From Bolinopsis microptera (lineage: Eukaryota > Ctenophora > Tentaculata > Lobata > Bolinopsidae): DNA of 64,000 nt. Shown here piece by piece: positions 1-11,069 of the stretch. Made by a program: the position numbers and the translations under genes. The DNA is taken from contig NC_087078.1 in assembly GCF_026151205.1 (NCBI RefSeq), positions 372,001 to 436,000 on the forward strand. The letters run 5' to 3'. The first letter of the stretch is position 1. Every line of letters starts with the position of its first letter. The notes below the pieces were generated by a model, which was given only the letters and a program-made list of their open reading frames with translations, did not search any database and was not told where the DNA came from.

Positions 1-2805
1 ACAGTATTGTGTATGGATAAGGGGGGGGGGGGATAACTACACTTTCAATAAAATTCAAGTAAAATCGAAACGCTTTAATTGACTATGATTATCCTAAAAC
101 AAATTGAATTTATTTTTGAAAAACAAACCTTTCTTATAGAAGTAAGTAGTGTCATTTAGAGTACTCTGACTGGAACTAAGAAGTGCTGTACAGGCTAGGC
201 CTGCCAACATTGTGAGGAGCGACATAATGCTTTATGAAGGAGCAACGTATTGGCTACGTTACATAACAACAATCACTGTAACTATGGTTACAGGGAGTGT
301 AACAACGATGACTGGACTGACTGGACCATGACTGTCATTCTACGTAGGAGAGGTTCGGTTACTATTTGATTACTAAATGTTATGTAATATGTTATATAAT
401 AGAAACATATCAGTGCATTATTACCCTGACAGCAATCCTGGACGGCTGGTATATAACAAAATAGTTAGTTATTGAAATTAATTCGGAGTTTTGAGGTTTA
501 ATTCAAGTTTATAGAGACAATTCAGGGTGTCGAAAAAGTACGCTTGGTACGCAATGGGCACTGTCTAAAAATACAGTTATAAAAATAAACATTTAAAATG
601 TCGAAGTTGGGGGAAATACCACTTTCAGTAAATGGGTATAACAAAAGTGAATTTCTGAGAGCTGCTTCAATACTAAATGGGAAATAAGGTCGGTTGATAT
701 TTGTTCAAAAAGTGGAGCGTTTTGAAATCTTAGGGACTAGGTCAAGAGAAATTTCTGTCAGAATGGTAGCAATAAAGGTGCATTTGCAAATCATGCCGTA
801 TGAGAACTTTCTATGAAGAACTGTGGACGGCTACGGGGGATAAATTAAGTGTCACGTGATTCGAACTAATAAAACAATTATTTAATATTAATAAAACAAT
901 TATTTTAATAAACAACTGTGATTGGTTGCTGTTGGGTAAGTATGAAGGTTGCTACTTTGAAAGTTCATTGGAATTTGTGCGGGTGGTGCTATAAACAAAC
1001 TGGTTTGACGTTATAGCGAGGAAAGCTGTGGAAAATGTCAAATTGTGGTTTAGATAGAGCTATCACGGAATACCAAATTATTTATCACAACGAAAGGTAT
1101 AAACACTGTTCGTAAGTGTTTGTTACTCACTTTAACTAGCTACTGTAACTTAAACTGCATGATGACTTATTAGTGAATTGTAAGAGTTATATAGCTTATA
1201 TAAGTGTTTAAAAGTGACAACTTGCTGCATACTCTCGACTACTGATCATTTGTTAAAAGAAAAAAATGTGACTTATAAATCGAATTTTATCCAGCAATCT
1301 GTCAAAGTACAGTTACTGTACTACTACTATAGCTATAAACTGATGAGAATAAATCGGTAAGAGTAAGTTTAAACGTTTTACTGCGAGGGCCCCACGTACC
1401 GATTGGAGCTAAGTGGAGACGAATTAAAACATAACTGATTTTGGAATTTCCTCGAACAAAGCTTAAAACTAGCGGCCGGTTTCTAGTCTGTATTTTAATC
1501 AAAAAATGGTATTTTAATCAATACGAGGACAAGTCGTGACTCCAATAATAAGGGTTGAAGATACTGCAAACAAATAATGACCACGTGTCGCAATAATGGA
1601 CAAGATATATTGTTATATATTATTCTATTTGTTTTCCAACAAAATAATGGACAAGATCCTCATGCTGCCTCGTGCTGCCTTATCATTACTCCTTGACACA
1701 ACAACACGAAATTAATAATATAACATATTAACTAGTAAAATAACAAGTATTATTTTAACCAATGACCACGGAACAATTCTATTGAGGATAACAATACAGT
1801 TTATGAGAGTTATAAATAATTATATCAATTTTAGTACTAATATGAGTATTCTCAAAATATACCCACATTTCCATTAAAACAAAAGAATAACCGAGGATAA
1901 AATGATATTTTAATTACTTACCGCACTCTCGTAATAATACGAGTTAGGCTATAATATAAGACATTTCACTCAATCAAACGTTGACAAAGACTATTTAATA
2001 GGGTTTCATTGGTTCATTGTCGCTCAATGTGCGGACTAAGGAGCTATTGTAATCGTACTGAGAACTGTATTGTAACCATGGTAACCAGTGAAACTCCATT
2101 CAGTTTGCCTCGTTTAGGGTACCAACAAAAGTAAAAAATAAAAGCAAACGAATAAAAACTAATATGAATAGAAAATGAGAGCAGCCACAGGTACAATCTT
2201 GAAAAAGATAAGAATTTACTGCAAAAATGACAAAATAGAACACGGAGGGGTTTATAACGCTATATTAGAGTCATTATTGTAATGGTATATTATATTTAGA
2301 ATATAAATTTTGGTCTTTTAGGCATGGCCTTTTCTGTGGAAAACTTTGTTTTAAAATACTGAATGAGAACACCGTCGCAAAATAAAATTTGTATACCAAG
2401 TGCTAACAGATTTTTCCAGGCACATGCGATATATATACTGTATTAGAGTTTTAAAAATAAAAGCCGGCTCCGAGAGAGGAGTATCAAACTGCAATACAGT
2501 TTACTGGTTACCATAGTTACAAGGCGTTAACAGTAAAAGAAGTTCACAGGTTAATTGTTAACATTCTCATGATGAGAAATATCAATAAAACACGTGCACC
2601 TCACTTACCATGGTTATTGGTTACCATGGTTACACGTGCAACTAACCTTGTACTTTTTTCATATAAAGTCCGGTTGAAATGAATATAGCGGCAAAAGTGA
2701 TCACTTTCTTCACTGCAACAAAACCAGTGTTATTAACTTTCATCCCAACCTAAACCAACCTTGCCGCGCACAAGTGCATTTCATTACCTGAAATCGCGAA
2801 AAAAA
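1..2805. other. Non-coding, AT-rich region
   Basis: I see no supportable gene. The region starts with a G homopolymer near position 21 and holds dispersed X-box-like palindromes, for example at 2072-2085 and 2620-2633. Open frames are short and look random in composition. Confidence 0.6.
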
Positions 2806-2810
2806 AAACC

Positions 2811-3262
2811 AACCTACAAACCTTGCAACCTATAGACATAGTTACGATGGTAACAACCTACAAACCTTGCAACCTATAGACATAGTTACGATGGTAACAA
2901 CCTACAAACCTTGCAACCTATAGACATAGTTACGATGGTAACAACCTACAAACCTTGCAACCTATAGACATAGTTACGATGGTTACAAACCTTGCAACCT
3001 ATAGACATAGTTACGATGGTTACAAACCTTGCAACCTATAGACATAGTTACGATGGTAACAACCTACAAACCTTGCAACCTATAGACATAGTTACGATGG
3101 TTACAAACCTTGCAACCTATAGACATAGTTACGATGGTTACAAACCTTGCAACCTATAGACATAGTTACCATGGTTACAACCTAAAAACCTTGCAACCTA
3201 TAGACATAGTTACCATGGTTACAAACCTTGCAACCTATAGACATAGTTACCATGGTTACAGA
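2811..3262. repeat. Tandem repeat with GTTACGATGGTAAC core
   Basis: About a dozen units of roughly 32-44 bp contain CTTGCAACCTATAGACATAG followed by GTTACGATGGTAAC or GTTACCATGGTTAC. Two unit lengths alternate, depending on whether an extra AACAACCTA segment is present. The core is a one-base variant of the palindrome found throughout the window. Confidence 0.9.
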
Positions 3263-4425
3263 TGAGACACAGTTGCGCAGAAATAGGGACACATCTCTAC
3301 TTTATTAACAGTTCCCAGAAAGTCAGACTAAGAGGTGTTCTATTTAAAGAATAAATACTTAGTACTTAGACCTAGAGACAGTCTCTGAGCAGGGTATTAA
3401 CTATTATTACGAACTACAATGGTTGCACAGAAATAGACTAGAGATCATATTACCCTTGGTACTACTTAAACAAGAATTTCGCCGCGGTTAAACAACGCAC
3501 GATCAATTTTCCCTACGATGTACATGTAGTTGTACCATTAATTCTTTTGTGTGAAAAGTGTGACTGGAAAAATTGCAACATATTTACAAATTGTTTTTTA
3601 TAAATGAGTGGGATTTGTGCAAGGTAAAAACAAAAATTGACGATTTATTTGATCACTGTAGCGCTGCGCATTAACAATAAATAAATCCAGACAATTTTAG
3701 AAAATAACTTTGCGAAGGAGGAATTTCACTGTAATTAATAAACACATGGCTAGCGTCGCGCGCAGCATAACAAACGCTTTCTATACACATAATTATAGGG
3801 GAGTGGTCTAAATTGCGAAGGAGCAGCCGAGCAGACTTTTGTCATCAACGCAGGGCCGTCGGGCCACCTCATATATCCAAACCCGATTACTTATTCCCTA
3901 CGATCTTTTTGACTTCGGCAAAAGTAGGAAAAAATCTAGCAGCGCTGGTAAAAACCTCTCAGTCAAAACATAACACTTTAACACGATTACGAATCATCAA
4001 ATAATCATCGTAATGAAGAAACTGAACATAGAAGCATGTAGTACGATAGAACTGCCCTAAAAAAGTGCGTTATTAGTGGGTTCTGAATGTCTAATACAAT
4101 TTGTATGTCTAATACAATGAGATTTTTTGTTTCATCGTGTGTTACACCTCATTGTATTACAATGAGGTGTAACACTTACATGAGGTTAATAAAAGAGTAA
4201 TTGTGGGAGATATACTGATCTGCACTCATCAGAACAGTTTAGCTGATCTACACTGAACACTAGAACACGTCATGAGAAAATGTATTGCGCATTATTATTA
4301 TGGAAAGAGACTGAGAGGACAACCTTGTAGGTTTATAACCTACCAGGACGCGCGCCGAGTTGGACTCGTCGACGGTCCAATATTTGGAACAAATATTTTA
4401 CGAGTATCACCCGTTAAGGACGACC
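3263..4425. other. Non-coding, with a short perfect hairpin
   Basis: No gene is seen. A hairpin of about 37 bp at 4139-4175 pairs GTGTTACACCTCATTG with CAATGAGGTGTAACAC. It may be a small foldback element, but I could not define a target-site duplication. Confidence 0.5.
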
Positions 4426-4429
4426 CCGC

Positions 4430-4625
4430 AAAGGCTGGATGGCCTGTGTACTCGAGGATGCGGCTGCCTTTACAGGTGTCGATATCATCAGCAGAGACGC
4501 AGTAAAACAGTTAGCTCTAAAACGAGTGGCATGGAGGAACATGTTACACCGTAGAAGAGATAGATGTGTGTGATGCAGGCCACTTCCAACGACTAGGAGG
4601 AGACCTCTTCGTGTAGCACCTACGT
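4430..4625 (+). pseudogene. LINE 3'-end fragment (second copy)
   Basis: Read in the frame of 4449, this stretch encodes a tail beginning VLEDAAAFTGVD and containing RVAWRNMLHRRRD. It parallels the C-terminus of the LINE remnant at 6200-7046 (VLEDAAKFTGVE, then RVQWRHMLRRQRD). The downstream non-coding bases GGAGGAGACCT and a CGTAAC-like end also match. Near 4568 a small insertion (GATAGATGTGTGTGATGC against GATGTGTGTGATGC) shifts the frame just before the stop. It is a 5'-truncated dead copy. Confidence 0.75.
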
Positions 4626-4679
4626 AACTTGATGGGTGGAGCTCATGAAGAGTTCTAGCTAAACTCTTCTGAGGCAAAA

Positions 4680-5330
4680 TAATAAACTTGCAGGATACAC
4701 AAGTCGCAGTAGATGAACAAATAAAAGATTAAAAAGTGTGCCTCTAATCTGATCATGTAAGATAAGGGACGAATGAGCGTCGGATCTTGTCGACATGTCA
4801 GTTACACGTCTCCGTTTTTATATTTTAGTTTTAATAATTTGAGTATTATAATTTGAGTATTATTATGTTATGGGATGAAAGTGCTTAAACCAGGTGCAGC
4901 CTAGCTCAATAATATGACGGACTTGTTTTAATTCCAAATGAAAAGTTCGAACAGACAAGCCTCTATATATATATAGTTAATGCCTTCTTATCAAAATAAT
5001 TACCGACCCACTCAAAAGAGTGAATATTGACAATGATGTTAGGATTACGCTCTAGTTACACCTCAGTGCGGGATTACAGATAGAGTGTAGATTAACGAGG
5101 TGATAATGGAATTAACCGGGTACTTACTTGTACTCGAAAAGAGAGACCTCTCAGCAGCTTCCATTGACTAGGCTTCAAACAAAATAATAATAAATTATAG
5201 CTTGTTAGTGTGAATAACTGGATATAGAAAGTAACACTATTTTATAAGTTTTTCAACAGACACACGTTAAAAAGATGTCAATGAGAGTGCAATACAATGA
5301 TACATCAGAAAACAGGAGCGCTAAAACGAA
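4680..5330. other. Non-coding stretch
   Basis: AT-rich DNA with a TATATATATA run near 4965. I see no gene, RNA or clear element. Confidence 0.5.
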
Positions 5331-5516
5331 ACACTCCTCCCTCTCCAAAGACAGAAGTAAAAATACCATGGTTAAACTCCTCCCTCGCCAGAGACAGAAG
5401 TAAACATACCATGGTAACCATGGTTACACTCCTCCCTCTCCAAAGACAGAAGTAAACATACCATGGTTACCATGGTTACGCTCCTCCCTCTCCAAAGACA
5501 GAAGTAAACATACCTA
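5331..5516. repeat. Tandem repeat with CCATGG palindromes
   Basis: Four units of about 50 bp carry CTCCTCCCTCTCCAAAGACA followed by GAAGTAAACATACCATGG and one or two X-box-like palindromes (GGTAACCATGGTTAC). The last unit lacks the palindrome. Confidence 0.85.
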
Positions 5517-6190
5517 CCCAATCACGCACTGAGTAGTTAAACTGAGCACAAGTAATGAGATAAAGTATAGAAAATACCTAACACTAAGCCTTTACTTAAT
5601 TATCCTTCAGGTGATGCCCCTGTTCAGGTGCGATCTCATTTCATTTCACAGTCCTTTCTACGGCACTTACAAGGGAAGCACGACACTCATTCCCACTTAT
5701 ACGTGAGAAGCTTAGGACGGGAGGGGAGAGCTTTAGTAGGGGTTTGTTAGTCTTCACAGTTCACAGGGTGTTTCAATACTTTTAGAAGTAAATACACAAT
5801 ATATATAAATATAAGCAGGTAAAGTTAAGTCTAATATTGGAAAACTCTATACCTACATAAACTCAATACCTGTACCAGAAGATGCAGGTTTGTCGCTTTT
5901 TTTAGCGTTTGACACGCCTTAAAAGCTTAAAGGCAAACAAAGTTTGTTAAAAAAAACAAAGTTTGTTAAAAAAAGTTTAAATTTAAGTTTCATTCGCCGA
6001 CGGGAATGTTATCTATAAGTCTCTTTTAAAATAAGGTATTAGTCAGTAGACAGTCCATGGAAAACTTTTTAAAAGCATCAAAACTTGTTAAATACATTGA
6101 ATACTACTATATTATGAAAAATATAACAAATAATTTTAGAGCAGAATAATATGTAGACTTGTAGCCAGCTAGTTTTGAGTAAGGCATGTG
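5517..6190. other. Non-coding stretch
   Basis: AT-rich DNA with no recognisable gene. A short duplication (AACAAAGTTTGTTAAAAAA, twice) lies near 5936-5975. Confidence 0.5.
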
Positions 6191-6199
6191 TGCCCAATT

Positions 6200-7078
6200 A
6201 TACTATTACTAGTGTATTACTAGTGTATGCTGATGACATGGCTATTATGGACAACTCAGGGGAAGGACTACAGGAGTCAACTGATCTATTAGTTCATTAC
6301 AGCTCCTACGCTGGGCTCAGAATAAATGCAAAGAAGACCCAATGCATGGCTGTAAGCAAGTGCGCCTCCCAGCGACCTTTCATCAAGGATGATTGTATTG
6401 AGCTGTCGGTTGAGGGTGAACCCGTCGAGCAGGTTAGCAACTTTGTCTACCTGGGTGCAACTATCAGTGGGGATGGGACAATCAACAGAGACCTGGATGT
6501 CCGTATCCAGAAGGCTAATGGCGCCTTTCATCAGCTCTGGAACATTTGGAATAGCAGAACTATAAAAACTCCAACCAAGATCAGGATCTATAGGGCTGCT
6601 GTCCTCACCATCTTGTTGTATGGAGCTGAAGTCTGGAACACCACCAAAAAGCAGATGAAACGCTTCGAGGTTTTCCATCAAACCTCCTTAGGATTAAATG
6701 GTTCTTTCATGTGACCAACGAAGAAGTTCTTAGGAGGGCTGGCATCAAGTCAGTTGAGACTTTCATCAGTGCTGCCAGGCTACGTTGGTATGGACATGTA
6801 GTTAGAATGCCAGACTCCAGACTACCGAGGTTTCTGTTGAACTGGAAGCCAAATTATGGAAAGATGTCAAGGGGCAGACCCCGTAAGAACTGGAAGTCCT
6901 GCGTACTCGAAGATGCTGCTAAGTTTACAGGTGTTGAAAACATCGACAACAACACAACAGAAGCTTTGGCTACCAACCGAGTACAGTGGAGACATATGTT
7001 ACGCCGCCAACGCGATGTGTGTGATGCAGGCCACTCCAACGACTAGGAGGAGACCTTACCATGTAACATGTATGTAAG
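6200..7078 (+). pseudogene. 5'-truncated LINE reverse transcriptase remnant
   Basis: Two overlapping frames (to 6714, then from 6711 to 7046) together encode the C-terminal part of a non-LTR reverse transcriptase. The catalytic YADD box lies at 6222-6233. After it come the thumb-like LRINAKKTQ and the motifs FVYLGATIS, LLYGAEVW and RLRWYGHVVRMPDSRLPR, which are typical of the end of LINE ORF2 proteins. The palm N-terminal to YADD is missing, so the copy is 5'-truncated in the usual LINE manner. A frameshift near 6692 separates the two halves. A second copy of the same 3' end lies at 4430-4625. The clade is unresolved without a search. Confidence 0.85.
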
Positions 7079-7783
7079 TGTAACCCGGCCTTCGGCCGGG
7101 ATTTCACTGCCGCAGTTAAAAAGGGTAGGAGTAATTACCCGCTGAGTCAAAACCCGCATTAGGCGAGCAATTCTATTCGGAGTGCCCTCACGGCTCACGT
7201 ATCCAATAGTATCCTTACTGTCGCCAAGATGCAGTTAGGCCTAACGCCTAATTTAGGCCTAATTAAGGCCTAACTCTGCGTTAGGCCTAACTGCATCTTG
7301 GCAACAGTTAAAAAATAGTATCTTAAACAATAATCAATAGAAATTAACCCTTATTATTATTAACTCCGCACCACACCCGCATATTTGAAAACATGCATTA
7401 CATTGTATTTGTCGTATGAAAGTATGAACTCTCTCTACAGTCCAAACAGACAGCTATGAGCGATTCCTAATAAGTTTAAAGTATTACATGACAGTGTAAT
7501 ATATACGCTACATAATATACAGTAATGGGAGAGAGAGCGAGCCCCGTAACTCTTGCCGTTTTCTTGATTAAGCTGCTCAAGCCATTTTATGTAGCATTTG
7601 TGGTACAAAACCATCAATTAAACCACTTACCACCGACCGATTTAAAAAAAATTTGCTAATGGGCTTCGTCAGAGTTTTGTCGGCACTATACCGAAAAAAC
7701 CAGTCCCCTAACTCTTACCAATGTTTAAATATAATCGACCGTAAATTACACAGACGATCAGACACATGCACATTCTGAGATTA
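7079..7783 (-). mobile_element. Helitron-like non-autonomous element, copy 1
   Basis: This is an inverted copy of the repeat at 14505-15137 (about 630-700 bp, clearly homologous over its length). Its terminal hairpin, CCCGGCC-TTC-GGCCGGG, lies at 7084-7100 at the element's 3' end. In this copy the terminal tetranucleotide has decayed. It carries a hAT-type MITE at 7214-7314 that copy 2 lacks, so the MITE came later. A 61-codon open frame inside is not convincing as a gene. Confidence 0.55.
7214..7314. mobile_element. hAT-type MITE (101 bp), 8-bp TSD
   Basis: This foldback element has terminal inverted repeats containing GCCAAGATGCAGTTAGGCCT on both sides and an internal AGGCCTAA series. Perfect 8-bp target-site duplications ATAGTATC lie at 7206-7213 and 7315-7322. 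The unoccupied site can be seen in the sister copy at 14505-15137. An 8-bp duplication is characteristic of hAT elements. Confidence 0.8.
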
Positions 7784-7799
7784 TTGTTTAAGATATGCT

Positions 7800-7862
7800 T
7801 CATAGCTAAACACTAGTGTTACTATAGCAACACTAGTGTAACTATAGTAACACTAGTGTTAC
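7800..7862. repeat. AACACTAGTGTTACTATAG short tandem repeat
   Basis: Three near-identical units contain GTTACTATAGCAAC or GTAACTATAGTAAC, which are X-box-like. A related piece, CACTAGTGTTACTATAGCAAC in part, occurs at 8363-8383. Confidence 0.7.
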
Positions 7863-8750
7863 CTACCAATTATCTAGTTCTATCAAAGTGGAGAGAAAGC
7901 TCAGAGATGAGTAAAATATTTGACTGTACCAAACTGAAGGAGAACTGGATTGGTAAAAGAAATGATTTATTGAAGATTATATTTGAAGAATACATATAAT
8001 AAAATCACCCCAATTACCAGTGGAACTAGTTTAATTTTCGGGTATAGGACACTAATTGCCACTAACTGACCGCTAATAGACGAACTATCTGACGCGGGTC
8101 CGGGACTCTACGCCGGACCCCCGGACTATCTGACGCTAAATAATTACTAACTCAGACCACTGGAATACCTGTGAAATAACTGTGACCACTAAGCCATGAC
8201 CTATCAGAGCTGAGTTATTGTACTAAACTAATGCTACCATGGTTACACTTATAGCTAAACAATCAGTAATAATGAATATATATTAATTAAGTAAAGGTAG
8301 CTACGAGTATTTATTATAGTCACAGCGTATCTAGGTTCGTTAATCACAACTCACGGTATTTTCACTAGTGTTACTATAGCAACACGTCTAGTTACCATGG
8401 TAACTCACAGTATTTTCAGTGGAGCAGAGACTCAAGATGTGGACTATGTGACTCAGCTAGTAACCATGGTAACCAGCTATGAGAGTGCAGCCCTCCTAGC
8501 TTGGGAGGCTGATTGTGCTCTCAGGCTCAATACTGGCAGTTTGGTATTTTATTAGAGCATATTATAAAGTTATAATAAAGTTATAGGCGCCAGTAAATAT
8601 TGTTGAAAGAAAGGTATTATTTATAAGCTCACATAACATACATACATACGGGCTAACCAGCGAAGAATTGCTTCACTAAACAACATAATTGTAAAATTTC
8701 TGTAATAAGAAAAGGTAAACACGATGAACTTAAATTTTCCGGATTGGATC
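7863..8750. other. Non-coding stretch with X-box palindromes
   Basis: No gene is visible. Clear palindromes GTTACCATGGTAAC (8391-8404) and GTAACCATGGTAAC (8460-8473) lie here. Confidence 0.5.
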
Positions 8751-8951
8751 TACCTTATCGGACTTTATTTGAACGGAAATTAATTGGATGCTGGAGGCCC
8801 TAGCGTTCATTTTAATGTCCGTTAAATAAAGTCCGACAAGGTAGTCAAATTAAATATATTAAATGAATGCCTTTGAGCGTTCATTTTAATGTCCGTTCAA
8901 AATTATGTCCGTTCACAATTACTGTCCAGTCAAATAACGTCTGATAAGGTA
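8751..8951. mobile_element. Foldback MITE with composite inverted repeats
   Basis: TACCTTATCGGACTTTATTT at 8751 is matched in inverted form at 8824-8843 (AAATAAAGTCCGACAAGGTA) and again at the right end (CAAATAACGTCTGATAAGGT). The internal phrase GCGTTCATTTTAATGTCCGT appears twice. A rearranged copy in the opposite orientation lies at 31433-31565. The target-site duplication is not clear. Confidence 0.65.
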
Positions 8952-9902
8952 TCACTTTCTTGTGAAGTGTACATAATACAATGTATGTATTACTATTAAA
9001 AGGTTAAAGTTAACAAAATTATTTATTATTTCCGAGTCGGTGTAACAATAGAAGTAAGGGTTTCTTGCGGAGTAGTAAGTAAATTGCGGAGTAGTAAGTA
9101 AATTTATTTAAAACGCTAAAATACTAAAAAGTCAATAGCTATTATTGTGCTTTCAATTAGGGCTATAATCAGGTAATATATCTGATATCATAATATTACA
9201 ATGTGTTAGAAGTTATACAACGTGTTCAGGATAAAGCCATTAACCAGTAGTACACCACGTGACTCAGTCGGCGGCGGGCTTGGTAACCCTTGGTAACTCT
9301 GCGGGATGTACAGTAATCAATTACTCACTTTATACCCAGTTTGCTTACTTGTATTCTTCTTTACCTTCACTCTACTAAAAACATCTCCTCCTTCAAAAAG
9401 CAGCTGATCAGTAACCCTTGGTAACCATTGGGCTTGGTAACCCTTGGTAACACTTGGTAACTCGAAGAACCTTTTACGATCTCTTAACGCCTTGGTGAGT
9501 TGATATTTAACAAAGTAACAACCTCTTTAAGTAGTCTTGACATCTCTTTACGAGTCACCTCGCACTTCTGCTCAATTTTAACCTTCCTCTAAAATCTAAT
9601 CATCTCATCTGCCGCCTTTGTTTGAGAAAACAGTCACGTGTTACCATGGGAACAGTGAGAGCTTTGAAACAAGGTTATATATTGGGACTAGTAAAGTTAT
9701 ACTACCCGGCAGGTGCATAGCAGCTGTACTCGTTTAAAATGCCGACCTTGCTAACCTAATAAACTTGCTTTTTACTTTCCCACTTTGATGACTATTTTAC
9801 TTAAATGCTGCTACACTTGGACTGCTCAAATTCGCGTTTAAACGTCTTTTGCAATGAGGATTTAATATAGTCGCTGTACACCGAACTGGATCTACAAACA
9901 TT
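8952..9902. other. Upstream region of the receptor gene
   Basis: Non-coding DNA with the duplicated phrase GCGGAGTAGTAAGTAAAT near 9080 and several GGTAACCCTTGGTAAC phrases at 9280-9465. The last 300 bases probably include the promoter of the receptor gene. Confidence 0.5.
9640..9653. promoter_or_regulatory. X-box-like site upstream of receptor gene
   Basis: GTTACCATGGGAAC matches the RFX X-box palindrome with one changed half-site base. It lies about 250 bases before the start codon and about 25 bases before a TATA-like TTATATATT (9675-9683). Promoter function is inferred. Confidence 0.4.
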
Positions 9903-10469
9903 ATGTTAAATGAAGAAGAAGAAGAAGGAGATTGGTATATACCCTGGCTGGAGAAGACCTATGGAGCAATCCTGCTGTGTTGTTTTATCTGTGGGACTGT
10001 TGGCAACACCCTTTCTCTCCTTTACTTTACTGCACGTGGGCGAGGTAGCAGCGCGCAGATCTACCGCTTCATCACCAGTAACGACATAGTCACCTCCCTG
10101 ATCATGCTGCCAATGTCCCTGTCCTACTTCTCCCACAGATCTCCTGTCATGTTCTCTAACTCTGAGTTCTGTGACCTGTGGGGAGTGTTGTGGAACATCA
10201 TTGCTAGATACTCCATCTTCCTTGTAGCTGTGTTGAGTATCTCCCGTACCCTCTCCCTCTTCTTCCCTTTCCTCCGACTCAAAACATGGAAGATAGTGAC
10301 TCTGATGTGCTGCTATCTAGGGTTCCTGGTGTTGCAGGGGACTGTGCCTTTCTGGAGAGGGCAGCGGTACATTTACTTTAAAGAGTACGTCCAGTGCTTC
10401 AGCCTTCTGGGGGATTTGTTCGAGTACAACAGCGCAGGATTCATCATTTTCTACCTAATCTTCATTCAG
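9903..10469 (+). CDS. Class A GPCR, exon 1 (TM1 to mid TM5)
   Basis: This exon encodes residues 1-189 of a seven-transmembrane receptor of about 341 residues. The acidic N-terminus (EEEEE) is followed by TM1 (about 19-42, with GNTLS, the conserved GN of class A), TM2 (about 55-77, with NDIVTSL), TM3 (about 89-112, with a cysteine before it), TM4 (about 127-148) and the start of TM5. The usual DRY at the end of TM3 is SRT here (LSISRTLSLFFPF). A second extracellular cysteine (VQCFSL) can pair with the TM3 one. Exon 1 ends in phase 0 at CAG/GTTTTT. The first ATG is used; an upstream ATG is not seen in frame. The ligand is unknown; a peptide or orphan receptor is possible. Confidence 0.85.
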
Positions 10470-10610
10470 GTTTTTTAAATTATTTTTTCCTTCAGACTTC
10501 TGTTTTCTTTCATTTATTAATTTTTTAGTTCCATTCTCAAACTGTTGATGACTCACTTCTAAAATGCATAAACTTTTCACACACCTTATATACACCTGCT
10601 ATACCTACAG

Positions 10611-11069
10611 CTGGAGTACATAGCCCCACTACTCCCAATACTGATAAGCTGCGGAATGAGTACCCGAGTAATACGCGCAGTGCACGTGCAGACCCACGAG
10701 AAGTCCCACGCCGCGCGGAGGAGACAAGCTACCTGGACCATCATTCTCTTCACTCTTCTATACGTAGTGTTCAACATTCCTGCTGTGTGTTTTGAGATTA
10801 TAGGTGCAGTGGACATGTACTCCGGAGGGCGGTACAACTTCTTCTGGTGGGATCTGGGACACAGGTACTTCAGGAACATGATCACAGTACTGAGTATAGG
10901 CATAAACGCTGCTGCTAACCCTGTGCTCTACTTCTGGAGAATGAGGGGCATAAGAGCCTCTACAAGAACCAGGATCACCATGGTTACCATCGCTCTCAAA
11001 ATCAACGTGGAACACAAGAGTCAGCTCTCTGTACCAAGGAAACGTCAGATAACTCTATCTGAACTATGA
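10611..11069 (+). CDS. Class A GPCR, exon 2 (TM5 to C-terminus)
   Basis: This exon follows the acceptor TATACCTACAG and continues the frame as LEYIAPLLPILISCG, completing TM5. A basic third intracellular loop (HEKSHAARRRQ), TM6 (about residues 237-262) and TM7 with the conserved NAAANPVLYF (NPxxY-type) follow. TM6 lacks the common CWxP and reads LLYVVFNIPA instead. The short C-tail has many Arg and Ser/Thr residues and ends at a TGA. The intron is 141 bp. The join restores one continuous 341-residue reading frame, so the gene looks intact. Part of the C-tail is encoded by ACCATGGTTACCATCG (10978 on), the palindrome that fills this genome. Confidence 0.85.
   Translation: MEYIAPLLPILISCGMSTRVIRAVHVQTHEKSHAARRRQATWTIILFTLLYVVFNIPAVCFEIIGAVDMYSGGRYNFFWWDLGHRYFRNMITVLSIGINAAANPVLYFWRMRGIRASTRTRITMVTIALKINVEHKSQLSVPRKRQITLSEL

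Noticed and set aside
3813-4004. 63-codon frame and similar short frames in 1-9 kb
   Set aside because: No domain, random composition and no splice or promoter context.
6289-6681. 130-codon minus-strand frame
   Set aside because: Antisense of the LINE remnant, which has RT motifs on the plus strand.
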